Positions 1 to 7,226 of a stretch of 14,141 nucleotides of DNA are shown piece by piece (within the stretch, counting starts at the first letter, position 1; each line of letters begins with the position of its first letter). The stretch covers positions 1 through 14,141 of the forward strand of contig JAICSB010000034.1 in assembly GCA_025937115.1 (NCBI GenBank), written 5' to 3'. A program made the position numbers and the translations under genes. The DNA comes from Pseudonocardiaceae bacterium (GTDB lineage: Bacteria; Actinomycetota; Actinomycetes; Mycobacteriales; Pseudonocardiaceae). Below the pieces are notes generated by a model that worked only from the letters and a program-made list of their open reading frames with translations, was not told the DNA's origin and searched no databases.

Positions 1-72
1 AACGGGCCTATCGTCGATGTGGATGGCGCGTCGCGACCAGGCTTCCGGGAGAATGACAACAGCCCCGCCTAA
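1..72 (+). CDS. C-terminal tail of an unidentified protein (partial, cut by the window edge)
   Basis: Frame 1 is open from the first base and ends at TAA (70-72), leaving 23 residues that include VDVDGASRPGFRENDNSPA. I do not recognise the tail. It would be convergent with the efflux operon, and the symmetric hairpin at 130-178 could end both transcripts, which makes a gene end here plausible. A 24-codon open stretch can also occur by chance in GC-rich DNA, so this is weak. Confidence 0.25.
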   Translation, partial: NGPIVDVDGASRPGFRENDNSPA

Positions 73-129
73 AGTGGTGCATGAGCTCAGACGCTTTTGC
101 GGCCAGGTACCGAAATAGAATCTGGCCCT

Positions 130-178
130 ACAAACAAAGGTCACCCTGTGCGCTGGACACAGGGTGACCTTTGTTTGT
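130..178. terminator. Bidirectional intrinsic terminator, perfect 21-bp hairpin
   Basis: Two perfectly complementary 21-base arms (130-150 and 158-178) surround a 7-base loop, CGCTGGA. The stem has a GC-rich inner part (GGTCACCCTGTG) and an A/T-rich outer part, so either strand ends in a T-rich run such as TTTGTTTG. It lies 9 bases after the stop of the minus-strand adaptor gene (188-190), the expected place for the efflux operon terminator. Its symmetry would let it also end a plus-strand transcript entering from the left. Confidence 0.88.
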
Positions 179-187
179 TACGGAAGT

Positions 188-1897
188 CTAAACGCCTTGG
201 CGAAGGATGACTTCCTGACCTTCTCTGAGGCCTGAGATAACCTGGGTACGATCGTCTCCGACGAGACCCGGCTGGAACCTCACTTGCTGCTGCGTACCGT
301 TCGCGTCGATGATGGTGACTGTGCTTTGATCGCCGCTCTTACGAACCGCCGAGTTGGGAACGGTGAGGACGTCTTGGACCTGGTTGGTTATTACCCGGGC
401 TTGCGCGGTCAGACCATCTTTAAGTCGTGGGTCGGTCTCATTGAGCACGACAGTGGCATAGTAGTTGATAACGCTGGAGATGTTACTTCCCGTGGGTGAA
501 ACAGAGACGACGGTACCGGCCCGCGTGAGATCGGGAACGGCATCGAAGGTGACATCGACCTTTTGGTTCGGGGCCACCTTCGCAGCGTCGGACTCCTCGA
601 AGGGGACCACTACCTGGAAGGTGTTGATGTTATCGAGAATCATGAACTGCGTGCCGCCGGGGCGCTGAGCGCCGGTAGCCGGGTTACCCAAAGACAGGCT
701 GCTGTTGGACGAGGTGCCACTGAGCCCGGGGATAGGGGCGGTGGAACCCGGCGCCAATGCGCTGACGCCCGAGCTGGGTTGGAGGTACTCCCCAACCAAG
801 CCGTTAATCGCCGAGACGGTGCCCGTGACCGGCGCACGTAATACGGTGTTGTCAACATCGCGCTGGGCCGCCTCGACCTGAGCCGCGATGCTCGCCACCA
901 ATGCAACCTGCTGATCGATATTGAACGGGCGATCGGCAGCGGCGGCTTCAAGGTTGTTCTGCGCGGTGACCACGCTCTGGCGGGCGTTCTCGATCGAGAC
1001 CAGCCCTTGCGCCCGGTCGACGTTTTGCTTCTGCTGATCGGCTTGCAGCGTGGTCTTGTCCGTCATCACCGCGCGGCGGCCGTTGAGGACCGCTTGCTGG
1101 TCCGTGGGAATCCGGTTACACGCCGGGTTACCGCTGCCACCCGAACCTCCCGGACCTGATCCACCTGACCCAGTGCTGCCCGCGAAAACAGGTCCCACCC
1201 GGGCGGGGTCTTCCACCCCCGCCTGAGCCGGCCCCACTCCCACCGAGGAGTTAGGCCCACCAGCACCGCCGACACCGTTGGCGGGTGCGGGCGGAGTGAA
1301 GGGAATTCCTCCGGTGGCGGCGCAAGAGACCTGATCGGCACGCAGCGTTTCCTGCGCCTTGTCCAGCAGATAGCTGTCGAAGTCCAGCTGTTTGTGCGCT
1401 TGGTCCGTCGCCGTCTGGTCCGCTGCCAGTTCCGCGTCGACCGACTTCTGCGTCGCCTCCAAGATCTGGTGCGCCTGGTCCAGGGTGGCCTGTGCGCCCT
1501 GCACTGTCGGGTCGGCCACGGCCTTACCGAACAACGCCCGCTGGGAGTTCAGCTGTCCCTGCAGTTGGTCCAGGGTCTGACGAAAAGCGAAGTCATCCTC
1601 CTGCGCCAACACCTGGCCCGCGGTCACCCGGTCGCCAACTTTGACCAGCAGCTGCTTGAGCTGTGCGCCCTTGGGGAAACCGAGGTTCTGCTCCCTGATG
1701 GCTGACAACGAACCGGAGGCTGACACCTTCGTCACCACCGCGCCGCGCTCCACCCGTCCGGTCGGGGGCGGTGCTGGCTCACCACCACATCCAGCCGCCA
1801 CACCGAGCGCGGCGACCAGCCCTAGTGCTACCAGCACCCGAGCACCTGAGCGCCGGACTGAAGACAGCATCGATGAGCTGGTCTGCGTCATTGTCAC
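188..1897 (-). CDS. MacA-like periplasmic adaptor (membrane fusion) lipoprotein of an ABC efflux system
   Basis: This 569-residue HlyD/MacA-type adaptor would link the ABC pump encoded just upstream to the cell envelope. Residues 11-37 form a signal peptide with Arg residues, a hydrophobic core and VAAGC, so Cys37 is the probable lipidation site. The -3 residue is Ala rather than the preferred Leu, so the lipobox is imperfect. A lipoyl-type half (about 50-100), a helical hairpin (about 105-190 and 265-350), the second lipoyl half (LRAPVTGTV, 353-361) and beta-barrel/membrane-proximal domains (about 417-569) follow in the usual order. Two low-complexity inserts are unusual: a Gly/Pro-rich loop bounded by Cys192 and Cys260, and a Ser/Gly/Pro stretch at about 373-415. 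GTG at 1897 was chosen because AGGGGGA (1905-1911) sits 7 bases before it; an ATG two codons on is the alternative. It is the last gene of the operon. Confidence 0.88.
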   Translation of the reverse strand: MTMTQTSSSMLSSVRRSGARVLVALGLVAALGVAAGCGGEPAPPPTGRVERGAVVTKVSASGSLSAIREQNLGFPKGAQLKQLLVKVGDRVTAGQVLAQEDDFAFRQTLDQLQGQLNSQRALFGKAVADPTVQGAQATLDQAHQILEATQKSVDAELAADQTATDQAHKQLDFDSYLLDKAQETLRADQVSCAATGGIPFTPPAPANGVGGAGGPNSSVGVGPAQAGVEDPARVGPVFAGSTGSGGSGPGGSGGSGNPACNRIPTDQQAVLNGRRAVMTDKTTLQADQQKQNVDRAQGLVSIENARQSVVTAQNNLEAAAADRPFNIDQQVALVASIAAQVEAAQRDVDNTVLRAPVTGTVSAINGLVGEYLQPSSGVSALAPGSTAPIPGLSGTSSNSSLSLGNPATGAQRPGGTQFMILDNINTFQVVVPFEESDAAKVAPNQKVDVTFDAVPDLTRAGTVVSVSPTGSNISSVINYYATVVLNETDPRLKDGLTAQARVITNQVQDVLTVPNSAVRKSGDQSTVTIIDANGTQQQVRFQPGLVGDDRTQVISGLREGQEVILRQGV

Positions 1898-1994
1898 AAC
1901 GATGTCCCCCTGTGGTTTCGGGCTTCACGCAGTGCAACGCCTCAGCCGCCAGGGGGTTACGGGATCTCGCGCCTCGGTGGAAGGAGTATCGAAG

Positions 1995-3221
1995 TCACTG
2001 GTACCTAAGGGCTTCGATGGGCCGCAGCCGCGCGGCCCGGTTGGCCGGGTAGCCGCCAGCGACGAGCCCAATCACAAGGCTGATCGCAAACGAGAGGACC
2101 ACCGACGGAATGGTCACTGCCGGAGCGAACGTGGCGAAGGTGGGGCCGAGCGCGGGCGCGAGGATGGAGCCGAGGATCGACAGTCCGACCCCGACCCCGA
2201 TACCGATGAACCCGCCGAGGCCGGCCAGCACGAGCGACTCGATGAGGAACTGCTCGAGGATCGCGCGGCGAGTGGCGCCGATCGCTTTTCGGATGCCGAT
2301 CTCACGGGTTCTCTCCGTCACCGAGACCAGCATGATGTTGAGGACTCCGATAGCACCGACAAAAAGCGAGATCGCCGCGACGGCGGCCGTGAACAACGTG
2401 AGGATTCGGAGGATCTGGTTGAAGGTGTCGAGCCGGCTGCGCAGAGATTGCACCTCGAAGTCCCTGTTCGCCGTGTCCTTGATCTTGTGCCGATCGCTGA
2501 GTACGCGAATCACGTCGTCTTCAGCGGCGGGCACCGCGGACGCTTGGCTGGCTTGCACGATGATCTGATTGACCTTGTCGCCACCACCGAAGATGTACCG
2601 GCGCGCCGTGTTCAGCGGCATGACCGCGACACTGTCGCCCGGCTCGCCGACGGACTGCATCACACCGATGACCCTGAAGGTCTGCCGGTTGATCCGGACT
2701 GTGTGACTCAGCGCGGCCGCGGGATCATTGCCGAAGAGGTAGCTCGCCACACTAGGACCAAGTACTACCACCCTGGCTGTGGAGCGGACCTGGGCGTCGT
2801 CGAAGAACGATCCCGCCGCCATATCCCCGTTGTTCAGATCCAGCCAGCGATCGGTGGAGCCGATGACGGTCGCCCGGAACCGGTAAGAGTCGGTCTCGGT
2901 CAACGCTTTGCCGGAGGTCGCGGGAATGACTGCGGCGATGTCGTGCGACATCGCCGGTTCCTGCAGCGCCGCGACGTCGGCGTCGACGAGGTCCTTCGGG
3001 GGGGCGCCGCCTGGCACGTTGCCGGCCGACGGAACGATGGTGATCAGATTGGCCAGTGGTTGGATCTTCTCATTGACCGAGGACTGCACGCCATTACCGA
3101 TGGCGACGAGCAGGATCACCGCTGCAACGCCGATGATGATGCCGAGCATGGTCAACACGGACCGCAGCCGATTGGCGCGCAAGCCGCGCAGCGCGATGCG
3201 CACCGCCTCCTGCAGGTTCAC
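1995..3221 (-). CDS. MacB/FtsX-type ABC transporter permease
   Basis: This 408-residue membrane protein has the MacB permease layout. It carries one N-terminal membrane segment (about 20-42), a large extracytoplasmic MacB_PCD-type domain (about 45-265) and three C-terminal segments (about 271-300, 325-350 and 371-393). The conserved cytoplasmic loop RTREIGIRKAIGA (304-316), which couples to the ATPase, and the C-terminal RPIEAL are both present. The ATPase is a separate protein here, as is usual in Gram-positive and actinobacterial systems. GTG at 3221 overlaps the ATPase stop by four bases (GTGA), a strong sign of translational coupling. Family members export peptides, macrolides or lipids, or work as mechanotransmission complexes; the substrate cannot be read from the sequence. 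Confidence 0.92.
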   Translation of the reverse strand: MNLQEAVRIALRGLRANRLRSVLTMLGIIIGVAAVILLVAIGNGVQSSVNEKIQPLANLITIVPSAGNVPGGAPPKDLVDADVAALQEPAMSHDIAAVIPATSGKALTETDSYRFRATVIGSTDRWLDLNNGDMAAGSFFDDAQVRSTARVVVLGPSVASYLFGNDPAAALSHTVRINRQTFRVIGVMQSVGEPGDSVAVMPLNTARRYIFGGGDKVNQIIVQASQASAVPAAEDDVIRVLSDRHKIKDTANRDFEVQSLRSRLDTFNQILRILTLFTAAVAAISLFVGAIGVLNIMLVSVTERTREIGIRKAIGATRRAILEQFLIESLVLAGLGGFIGIGVGVGLSILGSILAPALGPTFATFAPAVTIPSVVLSFAISLVIGLVAGGYPANRAARLRPIEALRYQ

Positions 3222-3910
3222 GCGGTGACCTCCGTCCGGCTGCGCTGCACCCGGTCACTCTCGATTCGCCCGTCGCGCATCCGCACGACCCGCTTGGCGA
3301 ACCCGGCGACCTCTTCTTCGTGTGTGATGATCACAACGGTGCGGCCGGCATCGTTCAGCGCGCCGAGTAACTTCAGGATTTCGGCACTGGATGCGGTGTC
3401 GAGGTTCCCTGTGGGCTCGTCGGCAAGCAGCAGGGTGGGATCGTTGATCAGCGCCCGGGCGATCGCCACCCGCTGCTGCTGACCACCGGATAACTCATTG
3501 GGCATGAACTTCTCGCGGTCGCCTAGGCCGACCTGCGCCAGGGCGTGCCGGGCTGGGTTACGCCGAGCGTGTACCCCCGCATAAACCAAGGGGAGCTCCA
3601 CGTTGCGGACCGCGCTGGTACGAGCGACCAGGTTGAACGACTGGAAGACGAATCCGATCTTGCGGCTGCGGATCTTGGCCAGCCGGTTGTCGGACAGCCG
3701 GCTGGCGTCGGTGCCGTCGAGCAGGTAGCGCCCGCTGGTCGGGACATCGAGACAGCCCAAGATGTTCATGAGCGTGGTCTTGCCCGATCCGGATGGGCCC
3801 ATGATGGCGACCAGTTCGCCGTCGTCGATAGTCAGGTCGACGCCGGAGAGCGCCGGCACCTCGACCTTGCCCATCCGGTAGACTTTGCTAACGTCCTCAA
3901 GCTGGATCAT
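3218..3910 (-). CDS. ABC transporter ATP-binding protein, MacB/LolD family
   Basis: This 230-residue nucleotide-binding protein should power the permease encoded immediately downstream. It contains Walker A GPSGSGKT (38-45), a Q-loop in VFQSFNL, the signature LSGGQQQR, Walker B LLLADEPTGNLD and the switch histidine in ITHEEE. The EPTGNLD form and the GCLD-PTSG stretch after Walker A are typical of the MacB/LolD/FtsE group. It is the first gene of the operon. Its ATG at 3910 is preceded by a GGGGGAG ribosome binding site about 6 bases upstream, and its TGA overlaps the permease start. Confidence 0.95.
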   Translation of the reverse strand: MIQLEDVSKVYRMGKVEVPALSGVDLTIDDGELVAIMGPSGSGKTTLMNILGCLDVPTSGRYLLDGTDASRLSDNRLAKIRSRKIGFVFQSFNLVARTSAVRNVELPLVYAGVHARRNPARHALAQVGLGDREKFMPNELSGGQQQRVAIARALINDPTLLLADEPTGNLDTASSAEILKLLGALNDAGRTVVIITHEEEVAGFAKRVVRMRDGRIESDRVQRSRTEVTA

Positions 3911-4225
3911 GTCTACTCCCCCCGTCTAGATATTGATCGCGCTCGGGCCCCGGCGACCGGCAGGCGAGCAGTGCACCCACCCCTGTAGCGCACTACTCGG
4001 CCGGACCTCGGGGTGGGAGGGGACGTCACCCACCGTACGCGGTCCAACTCAGACGTTACCCCGTCATGCACGTCACGGAAAGTAGCAATGCACACGCGCG
4101 TGAGCGTTTTGGATCATTGGGCTGCTCCCACCGAGGGCACGAGGCGGGCAGCGAGGCTGCGGAGGCGCTCAGCGCGGCGGTTTGGCGGCAGCGCGAAGGC
4201 CGGCCGGCGCAATACAGTGTGCACA
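3911..4225. promoter_or_regulatory. Divergent control region between the efflux operon and the EgtD-like operon
   Basis: This 315-base stretch separates two divergent transcription units. The plus frame is open upstream of the methyltransferase, but the Arg/Ala-rich sequence resembles no family extension, so I treat the stretch as non-coding. On the minus strand a TANNNT element (TAACGT, 4053-4058 complement) could be a -10 for the efflux operon, giving a leader of roughly 140 bases. An inverted repeat (3976-4017) lies within that leader. A perfect 10-base palindrome, CACGCGCGTG, lies at 4093-4102. Promoter assignments here are tentative. Confidence 0.45.
3976..4017. repeat. Inverted repeat, possible operator or leader hairpin of the efflux operon
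   Basis: CCCACCCC (3976-3983) is matched exactly by GGGGTGGG (4010-4017) across 26 bases. Nested inside the left part is a smaller symmetric element, GTAG-CGCA-CTAC (3985-3996). The repeat lies 59 bases or more upstream of the ATPase start, in its probable 5' leader. It could be a repressor site or an RNA hairpin; no regulator gene is adjacent. Confidence 0.4.
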
Positions 4226-4228
4226 GTG
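4213..4228 (+). promoter_or_regulatory. Probable -10 element and leaderless start of the EgtD-like gene
   Basis: TACAGT (4213-4218) fits the actinobacterial TANNNT -10 pattern. Seven bases later comes GTG (4226-4228), the start that best fits the length of the protein family. No convincing Shine-Dalgarno sequence precedes this codon. A -10 six to seven bases before a GTG or ATG is the typical layout of mycobacterial leaderless mRNAs. Another in-frame GTG at 4217 overlaps the element. Confidence 0.45.
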
Positions 4229-5230
4229 GAGCCGCCGCAAATCGAAATCGTACCCGTGGACGGTGCGGGCGGCTTCTGGGACGACCGGCATGGCCTGCTG
4301 ACGTGTCTGCGCGAGACCCCGCCGCGGGTGCCCGCCTACCTTGGGTACGACGCGCTCGGGTCAGAACTGTTCGAAGCGATCACCGAGCTCCCGTGCTACT
4401 ACCCCACCCGGGTTGAGCGCGGGTTGCTGCAACGCCACGCCGAGCAGATCGCCGACCTGATCGGGTGCGAGCGAATCGCCGAGTTGGGCAGCGGCAGCGC
4501 GAAGAAGACGCGGCTGCTGTTGGCGGCCTGTGTGCAACTCCGTCCAACCTGCTATCTACCAATCGACGTCAGCCGCGAGATGCTGGTGGCCAGCGCGCGC
4601 GAGCTGACCACCGAACTGCCCGGATTGCGGGTGCAGGGATTGTGGGGTCGGTACGAGGCGGGGCTGGGCTGGCTGCGGGACGGCGTGCCACAGCCGGTGA
4701 CGGTGGCGCTGCTCGGAAGCAACCTGGGCAACACCACCCCCGAGGAGCGAGCTGCGCTCCTCGCTGAGATCGCTGCCACCCTGCAGCCCGGCGACCGTTT
4801 CCTGGTGTCAGCGGACCTGCAGAAGCCGGCCGAGGTGTTGGAAGCCTGTTACAACGACCCACTCGACCGGTCAGCCTTCGCGCAGTTCCGGCTCAACCAC
4901 CTCTCGCACCTCAACCGACGCTACGATGCCGACTTCGCCTTGGAATACTTCTACCCGCGGGCGCATTACGACGCCGCCAGCACTGCGGTCCAAGGCAACC
5001 TCTACGCGACCGAGGACCAGACTGTCGCGCTGCGCGAGCTGGACCTTGAACTGGTGCTCCGACGTGGTGACTCACTGAATGTCGGCTTCTCCTATAAGTT
5101 CCACCGCCCCGAGTTCGTGGCCGACGTCGCCGCGCGAGGCTTCGATCTCGGCGCGCAGTGGATCGACGCGGTGTGGCAGTACGGCATCTTCCTGTTCGTC
5201 CGCTCGGAACGACCGCAGCCCAGGGCGTGA
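4226..5230 (+). CDS. EgtD-family SAM-dependent amino-acid N-alpha-methyltransferase, altered substrate pocket
   Basis: The family trimethylates the alpha-amino group of histidine in ergothioneine biosynthesis using S-adenosylmethionine. From GTG 4226 the protein has 334 residues, close to the roughly 320 of mycobacterial EgtD; the reading frame is open further upstream, but those residues look non-coding. Family motifs are clear: YDALGSELFEAIT (41-53), YYPTR (58-62), SAM-binding ELGSGSAKKTR (86-96), LGSNLGN (163-169), Y209 in CYNDP, and SYKF (289-292). Aligned from memory with M. smegmatis EgtD, the residues that hold the amino acid backbone (Tyr39, Tyr56, Asn166, Tyr206) are kept. The imidazole-contacting Met252 and Glu282 correspond to Gly257 and Gly287. 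A substrate other than histidine is therefore likely. No egtA, egtB, egtC or egtE lies alongside, and a second methyltransferase starts 9 bases downstream. Family membership is sure; the substrate is not. Confidence 0.88.
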   Translation: MEPPQIEIVPVDGAGGFWDDRHGLLTCLRETPPRVPAYLGYDALGSELFEAITELPCYYPTRVERGLLQRHAEQIADLIGCERIAELGSGSAKKTRLLLAACVQLRPTCYLPIDVSREMLVASARELTTELPGLRVQGLWGRYEAGLGWLRDGVPQPVTVALLGSNLGNTTPEERAALLAEIAATLQPGDRFLVSADLQKPAEVLEACYNDPLDRSAFAQFRLNHLSHLNRRYDADFALEYFYPRAHYDAASTAVQGNLYATEDQTVALRELDLELVLRRGDSLNVGFSYKFHRPEFVADVAARGFDLGAQWIDAVWQYGIFLFVRSERPQPRA

Positions 5231-5239
5231 AATCCACGT

Positions 5240-5929
5240 TTGGCTCGGGCCTGCGGCGGGTATTTCAAGATCGTGCTGCTATTGCGGCCCCCTGGGGTGT
5301 ACCGAGCCGATAGCGATACCTCGTTATTGATCCAGGTTCTCCGCGAGGGGGGTTACGCGAGCGGTCGGCGCGTCCTGGACATTGGCACCGGAACTGGTGC
5401 ATTGGCGCTGGCGGCAGCTCGAGCGGACGCCGCTTCGGTCACCGCGGTGGACTTGTCCCTCCGCTCAGTGGCCACGGCCTGGATCAACACGCGCTTGCAC
5501 CGGGTGCGGTGCGCTGTGCACCACGGCGATCTTTTCGAACCCGTGGCCGGCAAGTGCTTCGATCTCATCCTGGCCAATCCGCCTTACGTTCCCGCGGCCA
5601 CGAACCTGCTGCCGCGGCACCGGATCACCCGCTGCTGGGATGGCGGTCTCGACGGACGCGCCGTGTTGGATCGAATTTGCACGGGCGGCCCAGCCCTACT
5701 CGCGCCCGGCGGTGTGATGCTGCTGGTGCACTCCGCCGTCTGCGATGACGACGTCACCCTGCGCCGCCTCGTCGAAGCCGGTTTGCCCGCCGAGGTCCTC
5801 GCCCGCGCCACGGTGCCTTTCGGCCCCGTAATGCGGCTACGCGCGGCCATGCTCGAAGCCCGCGGACTTGTGCAGCCGGAACAACGTGACGAGGAACTGG
5901 TGGTAATCGGAGCCCGGCGTGCCAGCTGA
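5240..5929 (+). CDS. PrmC/HemK-like (HemK2/MTQ2-type) methyltransferase with NPPY motif
   Basis: This 229-residue class I SAM methyltransferase shows motif I VLDIGTGTGALAL (45-57), an acidic ribose-binding residue at VDLS (70-73) and NPPYVPA (113-119). The motif WDGGLDGR (133-140) is typical of the PrmC/HemK glutamine methyltransferase group. NPPY enzymes methylate planar nitrogens: glutamine amides in release factors, exocyclic amines of nucleic acids, or small molecules. The N-terminal domain of true PrmC is absent, as in HemK2-type proteins. The longest frame begins with TTG at 5240, 9 bases after the preceding gene; GTG at 5273 would give a start right before the conserved LLLRPPGVYR and is a good alternative. 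Neither has a strong ribosome site. The stop overlaps the next gene by 11 bases, so the three genes are probably one operon. Confidence 0.85.
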   Translation: MARACGGYFKIVLLLRPPGVYRADSDTSLLIQVLREGGYASGRRVLDIGTGTGALALAAARADAASVTAVDLSLRSVATAWINTRLHRVRCAVHHGDLFEPVAGKCFDLILANPPYVPAATNLLPRHRITRCWDGGLDGRAVLDRICTGGPALLAPGGVMLLVHSAVCDDDVTLRRLVEAGLPAEVLARATVPFGPVMRLRAAMLEARGLVQPEQRDEELVVIGARRAS

Positions 5930-7193
5930 ACCGGTCCGGCGTCAGGTTACCGTCACCGAAGAAGGACCCGTGCTGGTGCACGGACCTATCGAGGTCACCC
6001 TCGACGACGGCCGACGGGTGACCTCCGACCGGGCGGTCACCGCGCTGTGCACGTGCCGCCTCAGTCGCCGCTATCCGTTCTGCGATACCAGTCACCGGCG
6101 ACGGTTAGCCAACCAACACCCCGCACGGAGCCCGGTACCGGTGATTCAGACCGACGGGATGCCGAGTACCAGCAGGCCGCAGCCGGTGACGAAGGCCGTC
6201 CTTCCGCAGGCCCGCGGACCGCTGTCCACCGCCGTGCTCGCCACCCTGCGCGGCGACACTGCGGCGCCAGGCACCACCGAGATCGGCGCAGTCGACATCG
6301 AGCACGCCGACCCGTATGGCGACGATCTGCAGCTGGCGCTGCACTGCTGCTATGAGTTGCACTACCGCGGTTTCGCCGGCGCCCTCGATGATCCAGTCGC
6401 TGATGATCTGGAGTGGAACGCGGGATTGCTGGGACTGCGCCGACGGATGGAACAGGTCTTCCTCGCCGCACTACGGTCCGACGTCCCGGGCGGAACCGAC
6501 GTCACCACCGAGATCAACACTCTGCTGGTGGAAGTAGCGGACGCCAGCGGCGTGTCGCATTACCTGCGCCGCGCCGGGCAGCTCTGGGAGCTACGCGAGT
6601 ACATCGCCCACCGCTCGATCTACCACCTCAAAGAGGCTGATCCGCAGGCATGGGTCATTCCCCGGCTGAGCGGGCCGGCCAAGGCGGCACTGGTGACCGT
6701 CGAGCACGACGAGTACGGCGCCGGCGACCCGCACCGCATGCACGCCCACCTGTTTGCCGACATGATGACCGAGCTCGGACTCTCGTCCCGGTACGGCGCG
6801 TACCTGGACGCCGCGCCGGCCGCCACGTTGGCCGAGGTCAACTTCATGTCGCTGTGCGGGCTGCACCGCCAACTGCGTGGAGCGCTCGTGGGCCAGTTCG
6901 CCACCGTGGAGTTAACGTCGTCGCCCGGCTCGGACCGGCTGGTCCAAGCCATGCGCCGGTTGGATTGCAGCTGCGCATCAATTCGCTTCTACGCAGAACA
7001 CATCGAGGCCGATGCGGTGCACGAGCAACTCGTCAGGCGCGGTGTGATCGCTCCACTGCTCGCGGCCGAACCTGAACTGGCCGGCGACGTAGTGTTCGGC
7101 ATCCAAGCCAGCACCCTGCTGGGCAACCGGTTTTCCGACCTACTCCTGAGTCGATGGGCCGCAGGGCAGACCACGTTGCGCACTCCGCTCTAG
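5919..7193 (+). CDS. CDGSH iron-sulfur domain fused to a heme-oxygenase-like iron-containing oxidase
   Basis: This 424-residue protein appears to be two proteins in one chain. Residues 1-60 are a CDGSH-type [2Fe-2S] domain with pattern C-x-C-x2-S-x3-P-x-C-D-x-S-H, ligands Cys44, Cys46, Cys55 and His59; the usual Gly after CD is Thr57. Residues about 95-424 are a helical 'iron-containing redox enzyme' domain (heme-oxygenase-like, Haem_oxygenas_2 type). Candidate metal ligands are Glu227, His231 or His236, Glu262 and the motif His361-x3-Asp365-x2-His368, which matches the spacing in known heme-oxygenase-like diiron oxidases. An Ala/Pro-rich linker (about 60-95) joins them. GTG at 5919 is preceded by GGAG (5909-5912) and overlaps the upstream methyltransferase by 11 bases. 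An internal ATG at 6159 could give the oxidase alone but lacks a good ribosome site. The reaction is unknown; the family decarboxylates, N-oxygenates or cleaves amino-acid or fatty-acid substrates. Confidence 0.8.
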   Translation: MPAEPVRRQVTVTEEGPVLVHGPIEVTLDDGRRVTSDRAVTALCTCRLSRRYPFCDTSHRRRLANQHPARSPVPVIQTDGMPSTSRPQPVTKAVLPQARGPLSTAVLATLRGDTAAPGTTEIGAVDIEHADPYGDDLQLALHCCYELHYRGFAGALDDPVADDLEWNAGLLGLRRRMEQVFLAALRSDVPGGTDVTTEINTLLVEVADASGVSHYLRRAGQLWELREYIAHRSIYHLKEADPQAWVIPRLSGPAKAALVTVEHDEYGAGDPHRMHAHLFADMMTELGLSSRYGAYLDAAPAATLAEVNFMSLCGLHRQLRGALVGQFATVELTSSPGSDRLVQAMRRLDCSCASIRFYAEHIEADAVHEQLVRRGVIAPLLAAEPELAGDVVFGIQASTLLGNRFSDLLLSRWAAGQTTLRTPL

Positions 7194-7226
7194 GCGCTTG
7201 CGGAACCTCGATCGACAAAAAGTTGT

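Noticed and set aside
101..127. GGCCAG/CTGGCC inverted repeat just left of the terminator
   Set aside because: The arms are only 6 bases with a 15-base loop and no T-tract, which is expected by chance.
1641..3482. Long plus-strand open frame (613 codons) across the efflux operon
   Set aside because: It is antisense to the clearly identified adaptor, permease and ATPase genes. Its product is Arg/Asp/Gly-rich and matches no family, as expected from the complement of GC-rich codons.
4013..4225. 71-residue N-terminal extension of the EgtD-like protein
   Set aside because: The extension is Arg/Ala-rich with no family resemblance, makes the protein far longer than EgtD, and overlaps the control region. 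The GTG at 4226 with a -10 before it fits better.
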